Assembly (NCBI GenBank): GCA_016293225.1
Contig: JAEDEQ010000036.1
Location: 1-18,763, forward strand
Reading direction: 5' to 3'
DNA from: Clostridiaceae bacterium
GTDB lineage: Bacteria > Bacillota > Clostridia > Oscillospirales > Acutalibacteraceae
Length of the DNA stretch: 18,763 nucleotides
Part shown: positions 1 through 7,248 of the stretch, piece by piece
How positions within the stretch are numbered: the first letter of the stretch is position 1
How the letters are laid out: each line of letters opens with the position of its first letter
Notes under the pieces: model-generated
The model's input: only the letters and a program-made list of their open reading frames with translations
Database searches by the model: none
Told to the model about the DNA's origin: nothing
Program-made: the position numbers and the translations under genes

Positions 1-46
1 TATTCAAGCAAATTAATCAATATATATTTTCACAAGGAAATATAGA

Positions 47-89
47 CATCAGCCGGTGAATATTGACGGGTCAAAAACCGTATCTGATG
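47..89. other. Nested inverted repeat upstream of the DUF1015 promoter
   Basis: CATCAG (47-52) pairs with CTGATG (84-89), CGGT (54-57) with ACCG (77-80), and TTGAC (63-67) with GTCAA (70-74), giving a stepped dyad. It lies upstream of the promoter at 122-150, so it would not be in that transcript. It could be an operator or the folded 3' end of a transcript from outside the window. There is no U-run after it, so it is not a standard terminator. Nothing else is recognisable in 1-121. Confidence 0.3.
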
Positions 90-121
90 CGAATAAGTAC
101 CCCGTTTATTTTCACTTTAAC

Positions 122-150
122 TTGACAAAGTGAAACGCCGCAGATAAAAT
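122..150 (+). promoter_or_regulatory. Sigma-A promoter for the DUF1015 gene
   Basis: A perfect -35 TTGACA (122-127) is separated by 17 bp from TAAAAT (145-150). Transcription should begin near 157, giving a leader of about 60 nt before the start codon at 216. Confidence 0.75.
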
Positions 151-215
151 AAAGAGGAATACTTGCGGCAGACCGGTTTTGCTGCGCCGCAAACAGAAAA
201 GAGGTTATATTTAAA

Positions 216-1460
216 ATGGCTGTTTTCAAATCTTTCAAAGCCGTACGTCCGCTGCCCGAAACGGCGGAAAAAATTGCCGCTCTTCCCTATGACGTTATGA
301 ACAGCGAGGAAGCGCGCGAAATGGTTAAAGGCAACGACCTTTCCTTTCTCCACGTTGACAAAGCCGAGATTGATCTTGACGCGTCAATCAATCCGTATGA
401 CGAAAAGGTTTACCTCAAGGCACGCGAAAACCTTGACGCGCTCACAAATAACGGCTACTGCAAGCAGGACGAAAAGGACTGCTTTTACATCTACCGGCAG
501 ATCATGGACGGCAGGGCGCAAACAGGCCTTGTCGGCTGCGCCGGCATTGACGACTACATAAACGGCGTTATCAAAAAGCATGAGTTCACCCGTGCGGACA
601 AGGAACAGGACAGAATTAACCACGTTGATTACTGCAACGCAAACACCGGTCCCATCTTCCTCACCTACCGCGAAAACGACTTTATCAGCAGGACCGTTGC
701 CGACTGGCAGAGCGCCCATGAGCCCGTTTATGACTTTGAAAACAGCGGCGTCAGGAACACCGTCTGGGTCATTGACGACGATGAGACAAACAAAAAGCTT
801 GCCGACGCTTTTTCAAAAATCGACTCGCTTTACATTGCCGACGGACACCACCGCTGCGCCTCCGCGGTCAAGGTGGGACTCAAAAGGCGCGAGCAGTTTC
901 CGGACTTTGACGGCAGCGAGGAGTTCAACTTTTTCCTTGCCGTGGCCTTTCCGAAAAACGAGCTTGCAATCATGGACTACAACCGCGTTATCAAGGATCT
1001 GAACGGTCTTTCGGAAAAGGAGCTTCTGCAAAAGCTTTCCGAAAAATTCACCGTTGAGGAATACGGCAAGGAGGGTGCATACCGCCCCGAAAAGCGCCAC
1101 ACCTTCGGAATGTATCTTGACAAAAAGTGGTATAAGCTTGAGGCAAAGGAAAACAGCTTTGACGAAAGCGACCCCGTATTAAGGCTCGACGTTTCAATCC
1201 TCCAGAACAACTGCATTGAGCCGATATTTGGAATAAAAGACCCGAGAACAGACAAGAGGATTGACTTTGTCGGCGGAATCCGCGGACTCGGCGAGCTTGA
1301 AAAAAGATGCGCGCTTGACATGAAAATTGCCTTTTCAATGTATCCCACCTCGCTCGATGAGCTTATGGACATTGCGGACGCAAACAAGGTCATGCCGCCG
1401 AAATCCACATGGTTTGAGCCGAAGCTTCTCAGCGGACTTTTCATTCATAAGCTGAGCTGA
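216..1460 (+). CDS. DUF1015 family protein
   Basis: This 414-residue protein belongs to the DUF1015 family, recognised by the N-terminal pattern FKxxRPLPE...ALPYDV (PYDV at 24-27), the conserved KKHEFTRADKEQDR stretch near 120-133, and the IADGHHR signature near 207-213. The length is normal for the family. The family is widespread in Clostridia and often sits near serine biosynthesis genes; its biochemical activity is not settled from what I know, so no function is assigned. The start at 216 is preceded by GAGG at 201-204 and by a consensus promoter at 122-150. No signal peptide or membrane segment is visible, so it is probably cytoplasmic. It is a single-gene unit, closed by the terminator at 1465-1509. 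The downstream serine dehydratase at 3734 is not in the same transcript. Confidence 0.85.
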   Translation: MAVFKSFKAVRPLPETAEKIAALPYDVMNSEEAREMVKGNDLSFLHVDKAEIDLDASINPYDEKVYLKARENLDALTNNGYCKQDEKDCFYIYRQIMDGRAQTGLVGCAGIDDYINGVIKKHEFTRADKEQDRINHVDYCNANTGPIFLTYRENDFISRTVADWQSAHEPVYDFENSGVRNTVWVIDDDETNKKLADAFSKIDSLYIADGHHRCASAVKVGLKRREQFPDFDGSEEFNFFLAVAFPKNELAIMDYNRVIKDLNGLSEKELLQKLSEKFTVEEYGKEGAYRPEKRHTFGMYLDKKWYKLEAKENSFDESDPVLRLDVSILQNNCIEPIFGIKDPRTDKRIDFVGGIRGLGELEKRCALDMKIAFSMYPTSLDELMDIADANKVMPPKSTWFEPKLLSGLFIHKLS

Positions 1461-1464
1461 ATAT

Positions 1465-1509
1465 AAAAATCACCTGCTGCCCGGCTTATGGAGGCAGCAG
1501 GTGATTTTT
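1465..1509. terminator. Bidirectional intrinsic terminator between DUF1015 gene and toxin gene
   Basis: A perfect 17-bp stem (1465-1481 with 1493-1509) surrounds an 11-nt loop. The arms end in A5 on the left and T5 on the right, so it can stop transcripts from both directions: the DUF1015 gene (plus) and the toxin-antitoxin operon (minus, toxin stop at 1514). Confidence 0.85.
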
Positions 1510-1513
1510 GCTT

Positions 1514-1837
1514 TTATAAGCCTTTCAGCGCTTCAAGCTGATCTCTTCTTCCGTATATTACTGCAATTACATGAACTTCATTTCTTTTATCGTCAATCCA
1601 AAAATATACAAGAAAGTTTTTAACTGCCATTTTATGTACGCCGTAGCTGTGCCAAGGTTCGTCCTCGGTCAGCGCAACTCTTTTCGGCATTATTGCAAGT
1701 GACATAATTGCTTTTTTCAGTTCGTTGAGCAATCTCAGGGCAGTATCGGGAACACAAAGTGTTTTCGAAATATATCTAAAAATTTCTTGCATTTGTTCAT
1801 TCGCCTGAGGTGTTATTTTTACGGCATACTCATTCAT
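1514..1837 (-). CDS. RelE/ParE-type toxin of a type II toxin-antitoxin pair
   Basis: This 107-residue protein has the size and pattern of the RelE/ParE superfamily: an N-terminal strand and helix (YAVKITPQANEQMQEIFRYI), a helical hairpin, a central PWHSYGVHKMAVKNFLVYFWID strand region, and the family-typical end VIAVIYGRRD. The family includes mRNA interferases and gyrase poisons; which one this is cannot be decided from sequence alone. The start at 1837 is preferred over an upstream ATG at 1909. It overlaps the antitoxin stop by 8 bases (ATGAATGA), the usual translational coupling of antitoxin-toxin pairs, and the extra residues would overlie the antitoxin frame. It is expressed from the antitoxin promoter. 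Confidence 0.85.
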   Translation of the reverse strand: MNEYAVKITPQANEQMQEIFRYISKTLCVPDTALRLLNELKKAIMSLAIMPKRVALTEDEPWHSYGVHKMAVKNFLVYFWIDDKRNEVHVIAVIYGRRDQLEALKGL

Positions 1838-2138
1838 TGGCAAGCTCCCGACCGAGCGCTTCAAAAGCCGCTTTCGCATCAAGTGAATCGCCGTGTTTTG
1901 CTTGTTCAAGACCGTTTTTCAGTATTGAATCAAGCGTATCTTTTTCCATTGAATCAAGCGTTATAATCTGTGGAGAGAGACTGAGCGAAAACGGAATTGC
2001 TTTTTTCAGGATGATCTGTTTATAGAGCATATTGATAACAACCGAAACCGGTATTCCAAGCTGGGACATAATCTCCTCAGCCTGTTCTTTAACATCCGGT
2101 TCAACCCGTGCAACTACATTTGATGTTTTTGAAGCCAT
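1830..2138 (-). CDS. RelB/DinJ-family antitoxin
   Basis: This 102-residue protein begins MASKTSNVVARVEPDVKEQA, a ribbon-helix-helix DNA-binding N-terminus of the RelB/DinJ type. The next helices (AEEIMSQLGIPVSVVINMLYKQII) are typical of this family, as is the KKAIPFSL stretch. The C-terminal half (LEQAKHGDSLDAKAAFEAL) should be the toxin-neutralising part. The start at 2138 is chosen because AAAGGTGG lies about 8 bases upstream; an in-frame ATG at 2198 would overlap the promoter. The protein probably represses its own operon through the repeats at 2166-2198. The toxin gene follows with an 8-base overlap. Confidence 0.85.
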   Translation of the reverse strand: MASKTSNVVARVEPDVKEQAEEIMSQLGIPVSVVINMLYKQIILKKAIPFSLSLSPQIITLDSMEKDTLDSILKNGLEQAKHGDSLDAKAAFEALGRELANE

Positions 2139-2164
2139 TTTCAATACCACCTTTCTTTTATTAT

Positions 2165-2198
2165 ATTGTATCACTTTGTATAACAAATAGCAATACAA
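2165..2198 (-). promoter_or_regulatory. Promoter and probable operator of the toxin-antitoxin operon
   Basis: On the minus strand TTGCTA (2193-2188) and TACAAT (2170-2165) are spaced by 17 bp. Overlying these boxes are two direct TTGTAT hexamers (2166-2171 and 2176-2181) and an inverted ATACAA (2193-2198). Such dyads over the core promoter are the usual binding sites of ribbon-helix-helix antitoxins. Assignment as operator is inferred. Confidence 0.6.
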
Positions 2199-2259
2199 AT
2201 ATATGGAATTTTAATTTATTATCGCTTACCAAAAAGCCTTTTTGAAAGGACTGATTTTA

Positions 2260-3426
2260 ATGACAGAAAAGCTTTATGACCTTGACAGCTATGTTACGGA
2301 ATTCACCTGTAAAGTTGTTTCGCTTTACAGCGATGAAAAATATACATATGTTGAAACCGACCGCACGGCTTTCTTCCCGGAGGGCGGCGGACAGACCAGC
2401 GACCGCGGTTTTCTCGGCGGAGCCTATGTTGAAAACGTTCAGCTTGAGGGCGGAAAAATTCTTCACTATATTAAAAACGATGTTGAAAACGTGAAGAAAT
2501 TAACGCCCGGCGCCGAAATAACGGGAAAAATTGACTTCAAAAAGCGCTTTTCCGATATGCAGCAGCATTCCGGCGAGCATATCTTCTCCGGTATCGTGCA
2601 TTCGCTTTTCGGTTTTGATAACGTCGGCTTCCACCTCGGAACCGACTTTGTTACCATTGACACAAGCGGCGAATTGAGCGGTGAGGATATCTGTAAAGCA
2701 GAAAACCTTGTCAATGAGGCTATCTGGAAAAATCTTGAAATTAAAGCCTATTATCCCTCACAAGCAGAGCTTAAAACGCTCTCCTACCGCAGCAAAAAGG
2801 AGATTGACGAGGCCCTGCGCATTGTTGAAATTCCCGGAGTTGACGTCTGCGCCTGCTGTGCGCCGCACGTTAAAAGGACGGGCGAAATCGGCTCGTTCCG
2901 CGTTGTCAAAAGCGAACGCCACCGCGGCGGAACAAGGCTCTATGTCCTTTGCGGCGAGCGCAATATGCTTGATTCGCGCGAAAAGCTGCTGCAAAACTAC
3001 CTTGTCAGCAATCTCCTTGTCACAAAGGAAACCGAGACCTTCCGCATGGTTCAAAAGCTTAAGGAGGAAAGGGCTGCCCTTGCGCTTGAGGTCTCCGCGC
3101 TCAAACGCGAGCTTTCCTCACTGAAAAGCGAAAGCATTGAAAGCGGAGAACGCATAGTTGTCCTTTCGGATACCTACGACATGAATGAGGCCCGCGAGCT
3201 TGCCGACAGGCTTTCCGAAAAGGCAGACGATTTTGCGGCGGTACTCTTTGGGGAAAACAACAGCCGCTATGTTATCATTTCCAAAACAGACTTTAACCTC
3301 GGCGCGCTTTGCAAAGAGCTTAACAAGACCTTTTCCGGTCGCGGCGGCGGACGCGGCGGTATTGTTCAAGGCTCGCTTTTATCCCCAGACGGAGCAGAAA
3401 AATTCCTCAGGGAATTTCAGTTTTAA
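2260..3426 (+). CDS. Alanyl-tRNA editing protein, long form with DHHA1 domain (AlaX-L type)
   Basis: This 388-residue protein is a free-standing relative of the alanyl-tRNA synthetase editing half. It should hydrolyse Ser- or Gly-tRNA(Ala) in the cytoplasm. The N-terminal part has the FFPEGGGQTSDRG signature (39-51). The zinc-binding editing site is intact: HSGEH at 103-107 supplies the HxxxH pair, and CCAPH near 199-203 supplies the CxxxH pair. A probable coiled coil (about 262-290) leads to a DHHA1 domain (about 295-388) with the glycine-rich GRGGGRGG (360-367). ATG 2260 is chosen because GAAAGGA sits 9 bases upstream; a TTG at 2242 would fall on that ribosome site. It stands alone; no terminator is evident before the next promoter at 3455. 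Confidence 0.9.
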   Translation: MTEKLYDLDSYVTEFTCKVVSLYSDEKYTYVETDRTAFFPEGGGQTSDRGFLGGAYVENVQLEGGKILHYIKNDVENVKKLTPGAEITGKIDFKKRFSDMQQHSGEHIFSGIVHSLFGFDNVGFHLGTDFVTIDTSGELSGEDICKAENLVNEAIWKNLEIKAYYPSQAELKTLSYRSKKEIDEALRIVEIPGVDVCACCAPHVKRTGEIGSFRVVKSERHRGGTRLYVLCGERNMLDSREKLLQNYLVSNLLVTKETETFRMVQKLKEERAALALEVSALKRELSSLKSESIESGERIVVLSDTYDMNEARELADRLSEKADDFAAVLFGENNSRYVIISKTDFNLGALCKELNKTFSGRGGGRGGIVQGSLLSPDGAEKFLREFQF

Positions 3427-3454
3427 GCGGTTCAGTCCAATTATCGGTTAGCAC

Positions 3455-3483
3455 TTGAAAATAACAGTGCAAAATGATATCAT
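3455..3483 (+). promoter_or_regulatory. Probable promoter of the Cys-rich protein - serine dehydratase - aldolase operon
   Basis: TTGAAA (3455-3460), a 17-bp spacer and TATCAT (3478-3483) lie about 60 bp ahead of the GTG start at 3542. There is no competing promoter between the three downstream genes, so this should drive all of them. Confidence 0.55.
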
Positions 3484-3541
3484 AATATTGGGGAGGAGAA
3501 TAACTCCCGCAAATAACTTTTTTGAAAAGGAGGAAAAAGCC

Positions 3542-3721
3542 GTGTCATACAAAAACTGTGAATTCTGCGAGCATTATCTATATGACTATGAGGAGGAAAC
3601 GTACTACTGCAACGTCTCCTTTGACGAGGACGAAACAGTGCGTTTTTTGACCGGACACTATGCCTGCCCTTTCTTTAAGTACTGCGAAAACGAATACAAA
3701 ATGGTTGAAAAACAGAATTGA
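3542..3721 (+). CDS. Small Cys-rich protein, DUF6472-like
   Basis: A 59-residue acidic protein with five cysteines (C6, C9, C23, C42, C48), including a CxxC pair, and an FDEDETVRFLTG core followed by ACPFF. It resembles the DUF6472 small proteins of Clostridia as I remember them; this should be confirmed by a profile search. The start is GTG 3542 because AAAAGGAGG (3525-3533) lies 8 bases upstream; an earlier in-frame codon at 3455 would coincide with the promoter -35. The gap to the serine dehydratase start is 12 bases, so they are co-transcribed. The cysteine layout suggests a small metal-binding fold, but no function is known to me. Confidence 0.75.
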   Translation: MSYKNCEFCEHYLYDYEEETYYCNVSFDEDETVRFLTGHYACPFFKYCENEYKMVEKQN

Positions 3722-3733
3722 GGTTGCTTTCCA

Positions 3734-4957
3734 ATGGAATCATTAAAACACCTTTATAAAATCGGGCGCGGCCCGTCAAGCTCCCACACCATGGGCCCGG
3801 ACAAGGCCGCGCGGCTCTTCAGGGCAAAGTATCCTCAGGCGGACAAATACGTTGTTTATCTTTACGGCTCGCTTTCCGACACGGGCAAGGGTCATAAGAC
3901 CGATGTTGCCGTTATCGAAGCGTTTGCTCCGGTAAAGACCGACGTTATCTTTGCCGGAATGCCGTCTTTCCCTCTGCCGCACGAAAACACAATGGACTTT
4001 TACGCCGAAAAGGACGGAAAAAGAATCGGTTTTGCACGAATCATGAGCGTCGGCGGCGGAGACATTGTTGTTGAGGGCAGCGAGGTTGCAAAGCACAGAG
4101 ACGTTTACAAGGAAAACACCTTTGCCGAAATTTCGGAATACTGCCTCTCGCACAATATCCGTATAAGCGACTACGTTTTTGAAAATGAGGGCGAGGAAAT
4201 CAAAGAATATCTCAGAACAGTCTGGGAAACAATGAAGCAGTCAATCCACGACGGGCTTTCCACCCGCGGAATCCTTGACGGCGGACTTGAGGTTGAGCGC
4301 AAGGCGCAGCTGCTTTATAACCAGACTCATATTGACGAAAGCTCCACCACAAGGGAAAACCGCCTTGTGTGCGCCTACGCGTTCGCGGTCAGCGAGCAGA
4401 ACGCCGCCGGCAAAGTCATAGTCACCGCGCCGACCTGCGGAGCTTGCGCGGTTGTTCCCTCGGTGCTTCGGTATATGCAGGAAAAGCGCGGCTTTTCCGA
4501 TGAGCAGATTATACGCGCCCTTGCAGTCGGAGGAATTATCGGAGATCTTGTTAAGACCAACGCTTCAATAAGCGGCGCCGAGTGCGGCTGTCAGGCTGAG
4601 ATCGGAACGGCGTGCTCAATGGCGGCCGCCGCCCTTTGCGAGCTGTTTTCAATGGGACTCGGCCAGATTGAATACGCCGCCGAGGTTGCAATGGAGCATA
4701 TGCTCGGCCTCACCTGCGACCCCGTGTGCGGTCTTGTTCAAATTCCGTGCATTGAGCGCAACGCCGTTGCCGCAATGAGAGCCATTAACGCGCTCTCGCT
4801 TGCAAACTTCCTTTCAAACACAAGGCGCATATCCTTTGACGATGTTGTTAAAACCATGTACCGCACCGGAAAGGACATCTCCTACCGATACAAGGAGACG
4901 GCCAAAGGCGGCCTTGCGGAAATTGAGCTGAAAAGAAAAAGAAACGAGGATAAGTAA
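3734..4957 (+). CDS. sdaA: L-serine ammonia-lyase, iron-sulphur-dependent, single-chain
   Basis: This 407-residue enzyme deaminates L-serine to pyruvate and ammonia with a [4Fe-4S] cluster, in the cytoplasm. The beta domain (about 1-150) opens with the hallmark GPSSSHTMGP (13-22) and contains SDTGKGHKTD (48-57). The alpha domain (about 155-405) carries TAPTCGACAVVPSV (231-244), the GAECGCQAEIG stretch (281-291) and LTCDPVCGLVQIPC (326-339). Cys235/238, Cys284/286 and Cys328/332 include the candidate cluster ligands. It is somewhat shorter than the roughly 450-residue single-chain enzymes of enterobacteria. Many Gram-positives split the two domains into separate genes, whereas here they are fused. 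The aldolase gene starts 3 bases after the stop. The oxygen-labile cluster fits an anaerobe. Confidence 0.93.
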   Translation: MESLKHLYKIGRGPSSSHTMGPDKAARLFRAKYPQADKYVVYLYGSLSDTGKGHKTDVAVIEAFAPVKTDVIFAGMPSFPLPHENTMDFYAEKDGKRIGFARIMSVGGGDIVVEGSEVAKHRDVYKENTFAEISEYCLSHNIRISDYVFENEGEEIKEYLRTVWETMKQSIHDGLSTRGILDGGLEVERKAQLLYNQTHIDESSTTRENRLVCAYAFAVSEQNAAGKVIVTAPTCGACAVVPSVLRYMQEKRGFSDEQIIRALAVGGIIGDLVKTNASISGAECGCQAEIGTACSMAAAALCELFSMGLGQIEYAAEVAMEHMLGLTCDPVCGLVQIPCIERNAVAAMRAINALSLANFLSNTRRISFDDVVKTMYRTGKDISYRYKETAKGGLAEIELKRKRNEDK

Positions 4958-4960
4958 AAC

Positions 4961-5605
4961 ATGGATAAGCTTGAAACCCTTTCAAGAATCAAAAGCTGCG
5001 GTCTTGTTGCCGTTGTCAGAGCAAAGGACGAAACCGAGGCCGAACGCATTACCGAAGCGTGCATTGAGGGCGGCGTTGCGGCAATCGAGCTGACCTTTAC
5101 CGTGCCGAAAGCACACAGGCTCATTGAGCATATGGCGGACAAATATGCCCTGAACGGCGACATCATTATCGGCGCAGGCACAGTGCTTGACAGCGAAACG
5201 GCGCGCATTGCCGTTCTCTCCGGAGCCCAGTATGTTGTTTCGCCGCACCTTGACGAAAGCATTCTCCGCCTTTGCGCACGGTACCGTATTGCATGCATGC
5301 CCGGTGTTTTCACCCCGACCGAAGCGGTCAGAGCGCTTGAACTCGGCGCGGATATACTCAAAATTTTTCCCGGAGACATTGCAACGCCAAAGTTCATCAG
5401 GGCGCTGCACGGCCCGCTTCCGCAGGCGCAGATGATGCCCTCAGGCGGAGTCAGCCTTGAAAACGCCGCGGACTGGATAGCGGCGGGAGCCGTTGCCCTC
5501 GGTGCCGGCGGAAGCCTTACCGGCTCTGCAAAGGACGGCGATTTTGCCGCAATAACCGAAAAGGCGAAAAGGTTCATTGAGATAATTAACGAAAGCAGAA
5601 AGTAA
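4961..5605 (+). CDS. eda: Bifunctional KDPG/KHG aldolase
   Basis: This 214-residue class I aldolase cleaves 2-keto-3-deoxy-6-phosphogluconate (to pyruvate and glyceraldehyde-3-phosphate) and/or 4-hydroxy-2-oxoglutarate (to pyruvate and glyoxylate). The Schiff-base lysine is Lys134 in DILKIFPGD and the proton-transfer glutamate is Glu43 in AIELTFT. GAGTVLD (71-77) and MPSGGV (159-164) complete the barrel signature. The position matching Arg49 of the E. coli enzyme is Thr, as in the Bacillus protein. GAGG at 4946-4949 inside the end of sdaA serves as ribosome site, and the start is 3 bases after the sdaA stop, so the two are translationally close. No KDG kinase or uronate pathway genes are nearby, so the true substrate is open. 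A terminator follows at 5617. Confidence 0.9.
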   Translation: MDKLETLSRIKSCGLVAVVRAKDETEAERITEACIEGGVAAIELTFTVPKAHRLIEHMADKYALNGDIIIGAGTVLDSETARIAVLSGAQYVVSPHLDESILRLCARYRIACMPGVFTPTEAVRALELGADILKIFPGDIATPKFIRALHGPLPQAQMMPSGGVSLENAADWIAAGAVALGAGGSLTGSAKDGDFAAITEKAKRFIEIINESRK

Positions 5606-5616
5606 AAGTTCATAAG

Positions 5617-5663
5617 CAAGACCTCCCGTTTGCCGAAAAGCAGACGAGAGGCTTTGTTTTTTT
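5617..5663 (+). terminator. Intrinsic terminator of the sdaA-eda operon
   Basis: An imperfect stem (5617-5633 with 5640-5656, 17 positions with a few mismatches and one G-U) closes a 6-nt loop and is followed by T7 at 5657-5663. Confidence 0.75.
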
Positions 5664-5720
5664 GTGTTCTTTACGAGCGTGCTTTTTCATTTGACAAAAA
5701 ATCAGACTACGCAAGGGCAA

Positions 5721-5749
5721 ACAAAACGGGCGCCTTGAAAGACGCCCGT
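5721..5749 (-). terminator. Intrinsic terminator of the pyrR-uracil permease operon
   Basis: Read on the minus strand, ACGGGCG (5749-5743) pairs with CGCCCGT (5732-5726) around a 10-nt loop and is followed by TTTGTTT. It lies 22 bases past the permease stop. The same ACGGGCG/CGCCCGT arms recur in the hairpins after glnA at 16889-16963. Confidence 0.65.
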
Positions 5750-5770
5750 ACATTCCTGCTTATATTTTCG

Positions 5771-7192
5771 TTATGCCTTTTTTGCGGTTTCTTTCTTTTC
5801 GGTTTCAGCGCTTTCGCCCTTTGCCCTTGAAACAAGGAGGTTTGTAATGATGCCGAGGATAAGAGCGCAGGCAACCGAGGTGAGGGTAACTTTTCCGAAG
5901 CTTACAACAAGTCCGCCGATTCCGCAGATGAGGATAACAGCGACAACGAAGAGGTTCTTGTTTTCGCCGAGGTCAACTCCCTGAATCATCTTGAGACCGC
6001 TGACCGCGATAAAGCCGTAGAGCGTGATGCAAACGCCGCCCATTACGCAGTTCGGAATACTTGCAAGGAAGGTTACGAACGGTCCGAAGAAGGAGATCAC
6101 GATAGCCATGACAGCCGTTGTGAGGATTGTTACAACCGAAGCGTTTCCGGTGATTGCAACGCAGCCTACCGATTCGCCGTAGGTGGTGTTCGGGCAGCCG
6201 CCGAAGAGGGCGCCGGCCATTGAGCCTACGCCGTCGCCGAGGAGAGTTCTGTGGAGACCCGGCTCCTTAAGGAGGTCTTTTTCAATGATTGAGGAGAGGT
6301 TCTTGTGGTCTGCAATGTGCTCTGCGAAAACAACGAATGCAACCGGAATATAGGCAACGGCAACGGTTGCAATGTACTGTCCGTTGATTTGCGAAAGTCC
6401 CTTTGAAGCCTCAAGGAAGGTGAAATCGGGAACTGCAAACCAGTCCATGTTGTGGAAAACGGTGAAGTCGATAACCTGAAGCGCGGTGTTGCCGGTCTTG
6501 ATTCCGATTACGGTGAAGATTGTTGCGGCAAGGTAACCGGCGCAGATACCGATGATGAACGGGATAAGCTTAGCCATCTTTTTGCCGTATACCGAGCAGA
6601 TGATGACGGTGAAGAGGGTAACAAAGCCGCAGAAAAGAGCAACATAGGGGTTTGCGGCGGATACCGCCGAAACTTCGTCAACAATGGCCCCGTCCTTGAT
6701 AACCTGAGTGGTGACCTCTGTCATAACCTTGCCGAGGGTAAGATCGCCGACTGCATTGCCTGCAAGCGAAAGACCGATGATTGAAACTGTCGGTCCGATA
6801 ACAACGGCCGGCATGAGCTTGTCAATCCAATTAACGCCTGCAACCTTAACTGCGATTGCAATAACAACATAAACAAGGCCTGCAAAAGCTGCGCCGAGGA
6901 TAAGACCTGCATAGCCTGCCTGAGCTGAAGCAGCTCCGCCGAATGCTGCGAACATTGAGCCGATGAAAGCGAACGAGGAGCCGAGGAAGACCGGGCTTCT
7001 GAACTTGGTGAAGAGAAGATAAACGATTGTTCCGACGCCGGCGCCGAAGAGTGCCGCCGACTGGCTCATTCCGTTGCCGATGATTGAGGGTACCGCAATC
7101 GTTGCGGCAAGGATTGCAAGCAGCTGCTGGAAGCCGAACACGACCATCTGACCGAACTTCGGCTTGTCCTGAACATTGTAAGTAAGTTTCAT
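5771..7192 (-). CDS. uraA: Uracil permease (uracil:proton symporter, NCS2/NAT family)
   Basis: This 473-residue polytopic membrane protein belongs to the nucleobase/ascorbate transporter family. About 14 hydrophobic segments are present. The uracil-type signatures are intact: AEHIADHKNLS (290-300), with the substrate-binding Glu291, and FGGCPNTTYGES (330-341). A periplasm-facing insertion rich in polar residues (about 153-180) and a Lys/Glu-rich cytoplasmic tail (459-473) are ordinary variations. AGGAGG stands just upstream of ATG 7192. It follows pyrR after 56 bases with no promoter between, so it is controlled by the PyrR leader. A 7-bp hairpin (7230-7247) directly after the pyrR stop may tune the ratio. 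The name pyrP would be equally valid. Confidence 0.9.
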   Translation of the reverse strand: MKLTYNVQDKPKFGQMVVFGFQQLLAILAATIAVPSIIGNGMSQSAALFGAGVGTIVYLLFTKFRSPVFLGSSFAFIGSMFAAFGGAASAQAGYAGLILGAAFAGLVYVVIAIAVKVAGVNWIDKLMPAVVIGPTVSIIGLSLAGNAVGDLTLGKVMTEVTTQVIKDGAIVDEVSAVSAANPYVALFCGFVTLFTVIICSVYGKKMAKLIPFIIGICAGYLAATIFTVIGIKTGNTALQVIDFTVFHNMDWFAVPDFTFLEASKGLSQINGQYIATVAVAYIPVAFVVFAEHIADHKNLSSIIEKDLLKEPGLHRTLLGDGVGSMAGALFGGCPNTTYGESVGCVAITGNASVVTILTTAVMAIVISFFGPFVTFLASIPNCVMGGVCITLYGFIAVSGLKMIQGVDLGENKNLFVVAVILICGIGGLVVSFGKVTLTSVACALILGIITNLLVSRAKGESAETEKKETAKKA

Positions 7193-7229
7193 TTTTTTAC
7201 AAACCTCCTGAAAAAATTTACTCTATTAA

Positions 7230-7247
7230 AATGCACTGACGTGCATT
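7230..7247 (-). other. Intercistronic hairpin between pyrR and the uracil permease
   Basis: AATGCAC (7230-7236) and GTGCATT (7241-7247) form a perfect 7-bp stem with a 4-nt loop, one base after the pyrR stop codon. The tail is TTTAATAG, too weak for full termination; it could protect the upstream message or reduce read-through. Confidence 0.45.
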
Positions 7248-7248
7248 G

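Noticed and set aside
2242..2259. TTG start six codons upstream for the alanyl-tRNA editing protein
   Set aside because: It overlaps the GAAAGGA ribosome site that serves the ATG at 2260.
4882..5619. Long open frame (245 codons) on the minus strand opposite the aldolase gene
   Set aside because: It mirrors eda and the end of sdaA, which are clear enzymes with motifs; the antisense product is low-complexity (Ser/Ala/Arg-rich), lacks a ribosome site and any recognisable domain.
5630..5830. 66-codon frame after eda
   Set aside because: It runs through the eda terminator and the convergent pyr operon terminator into the permease 3' end; no ribosome site.
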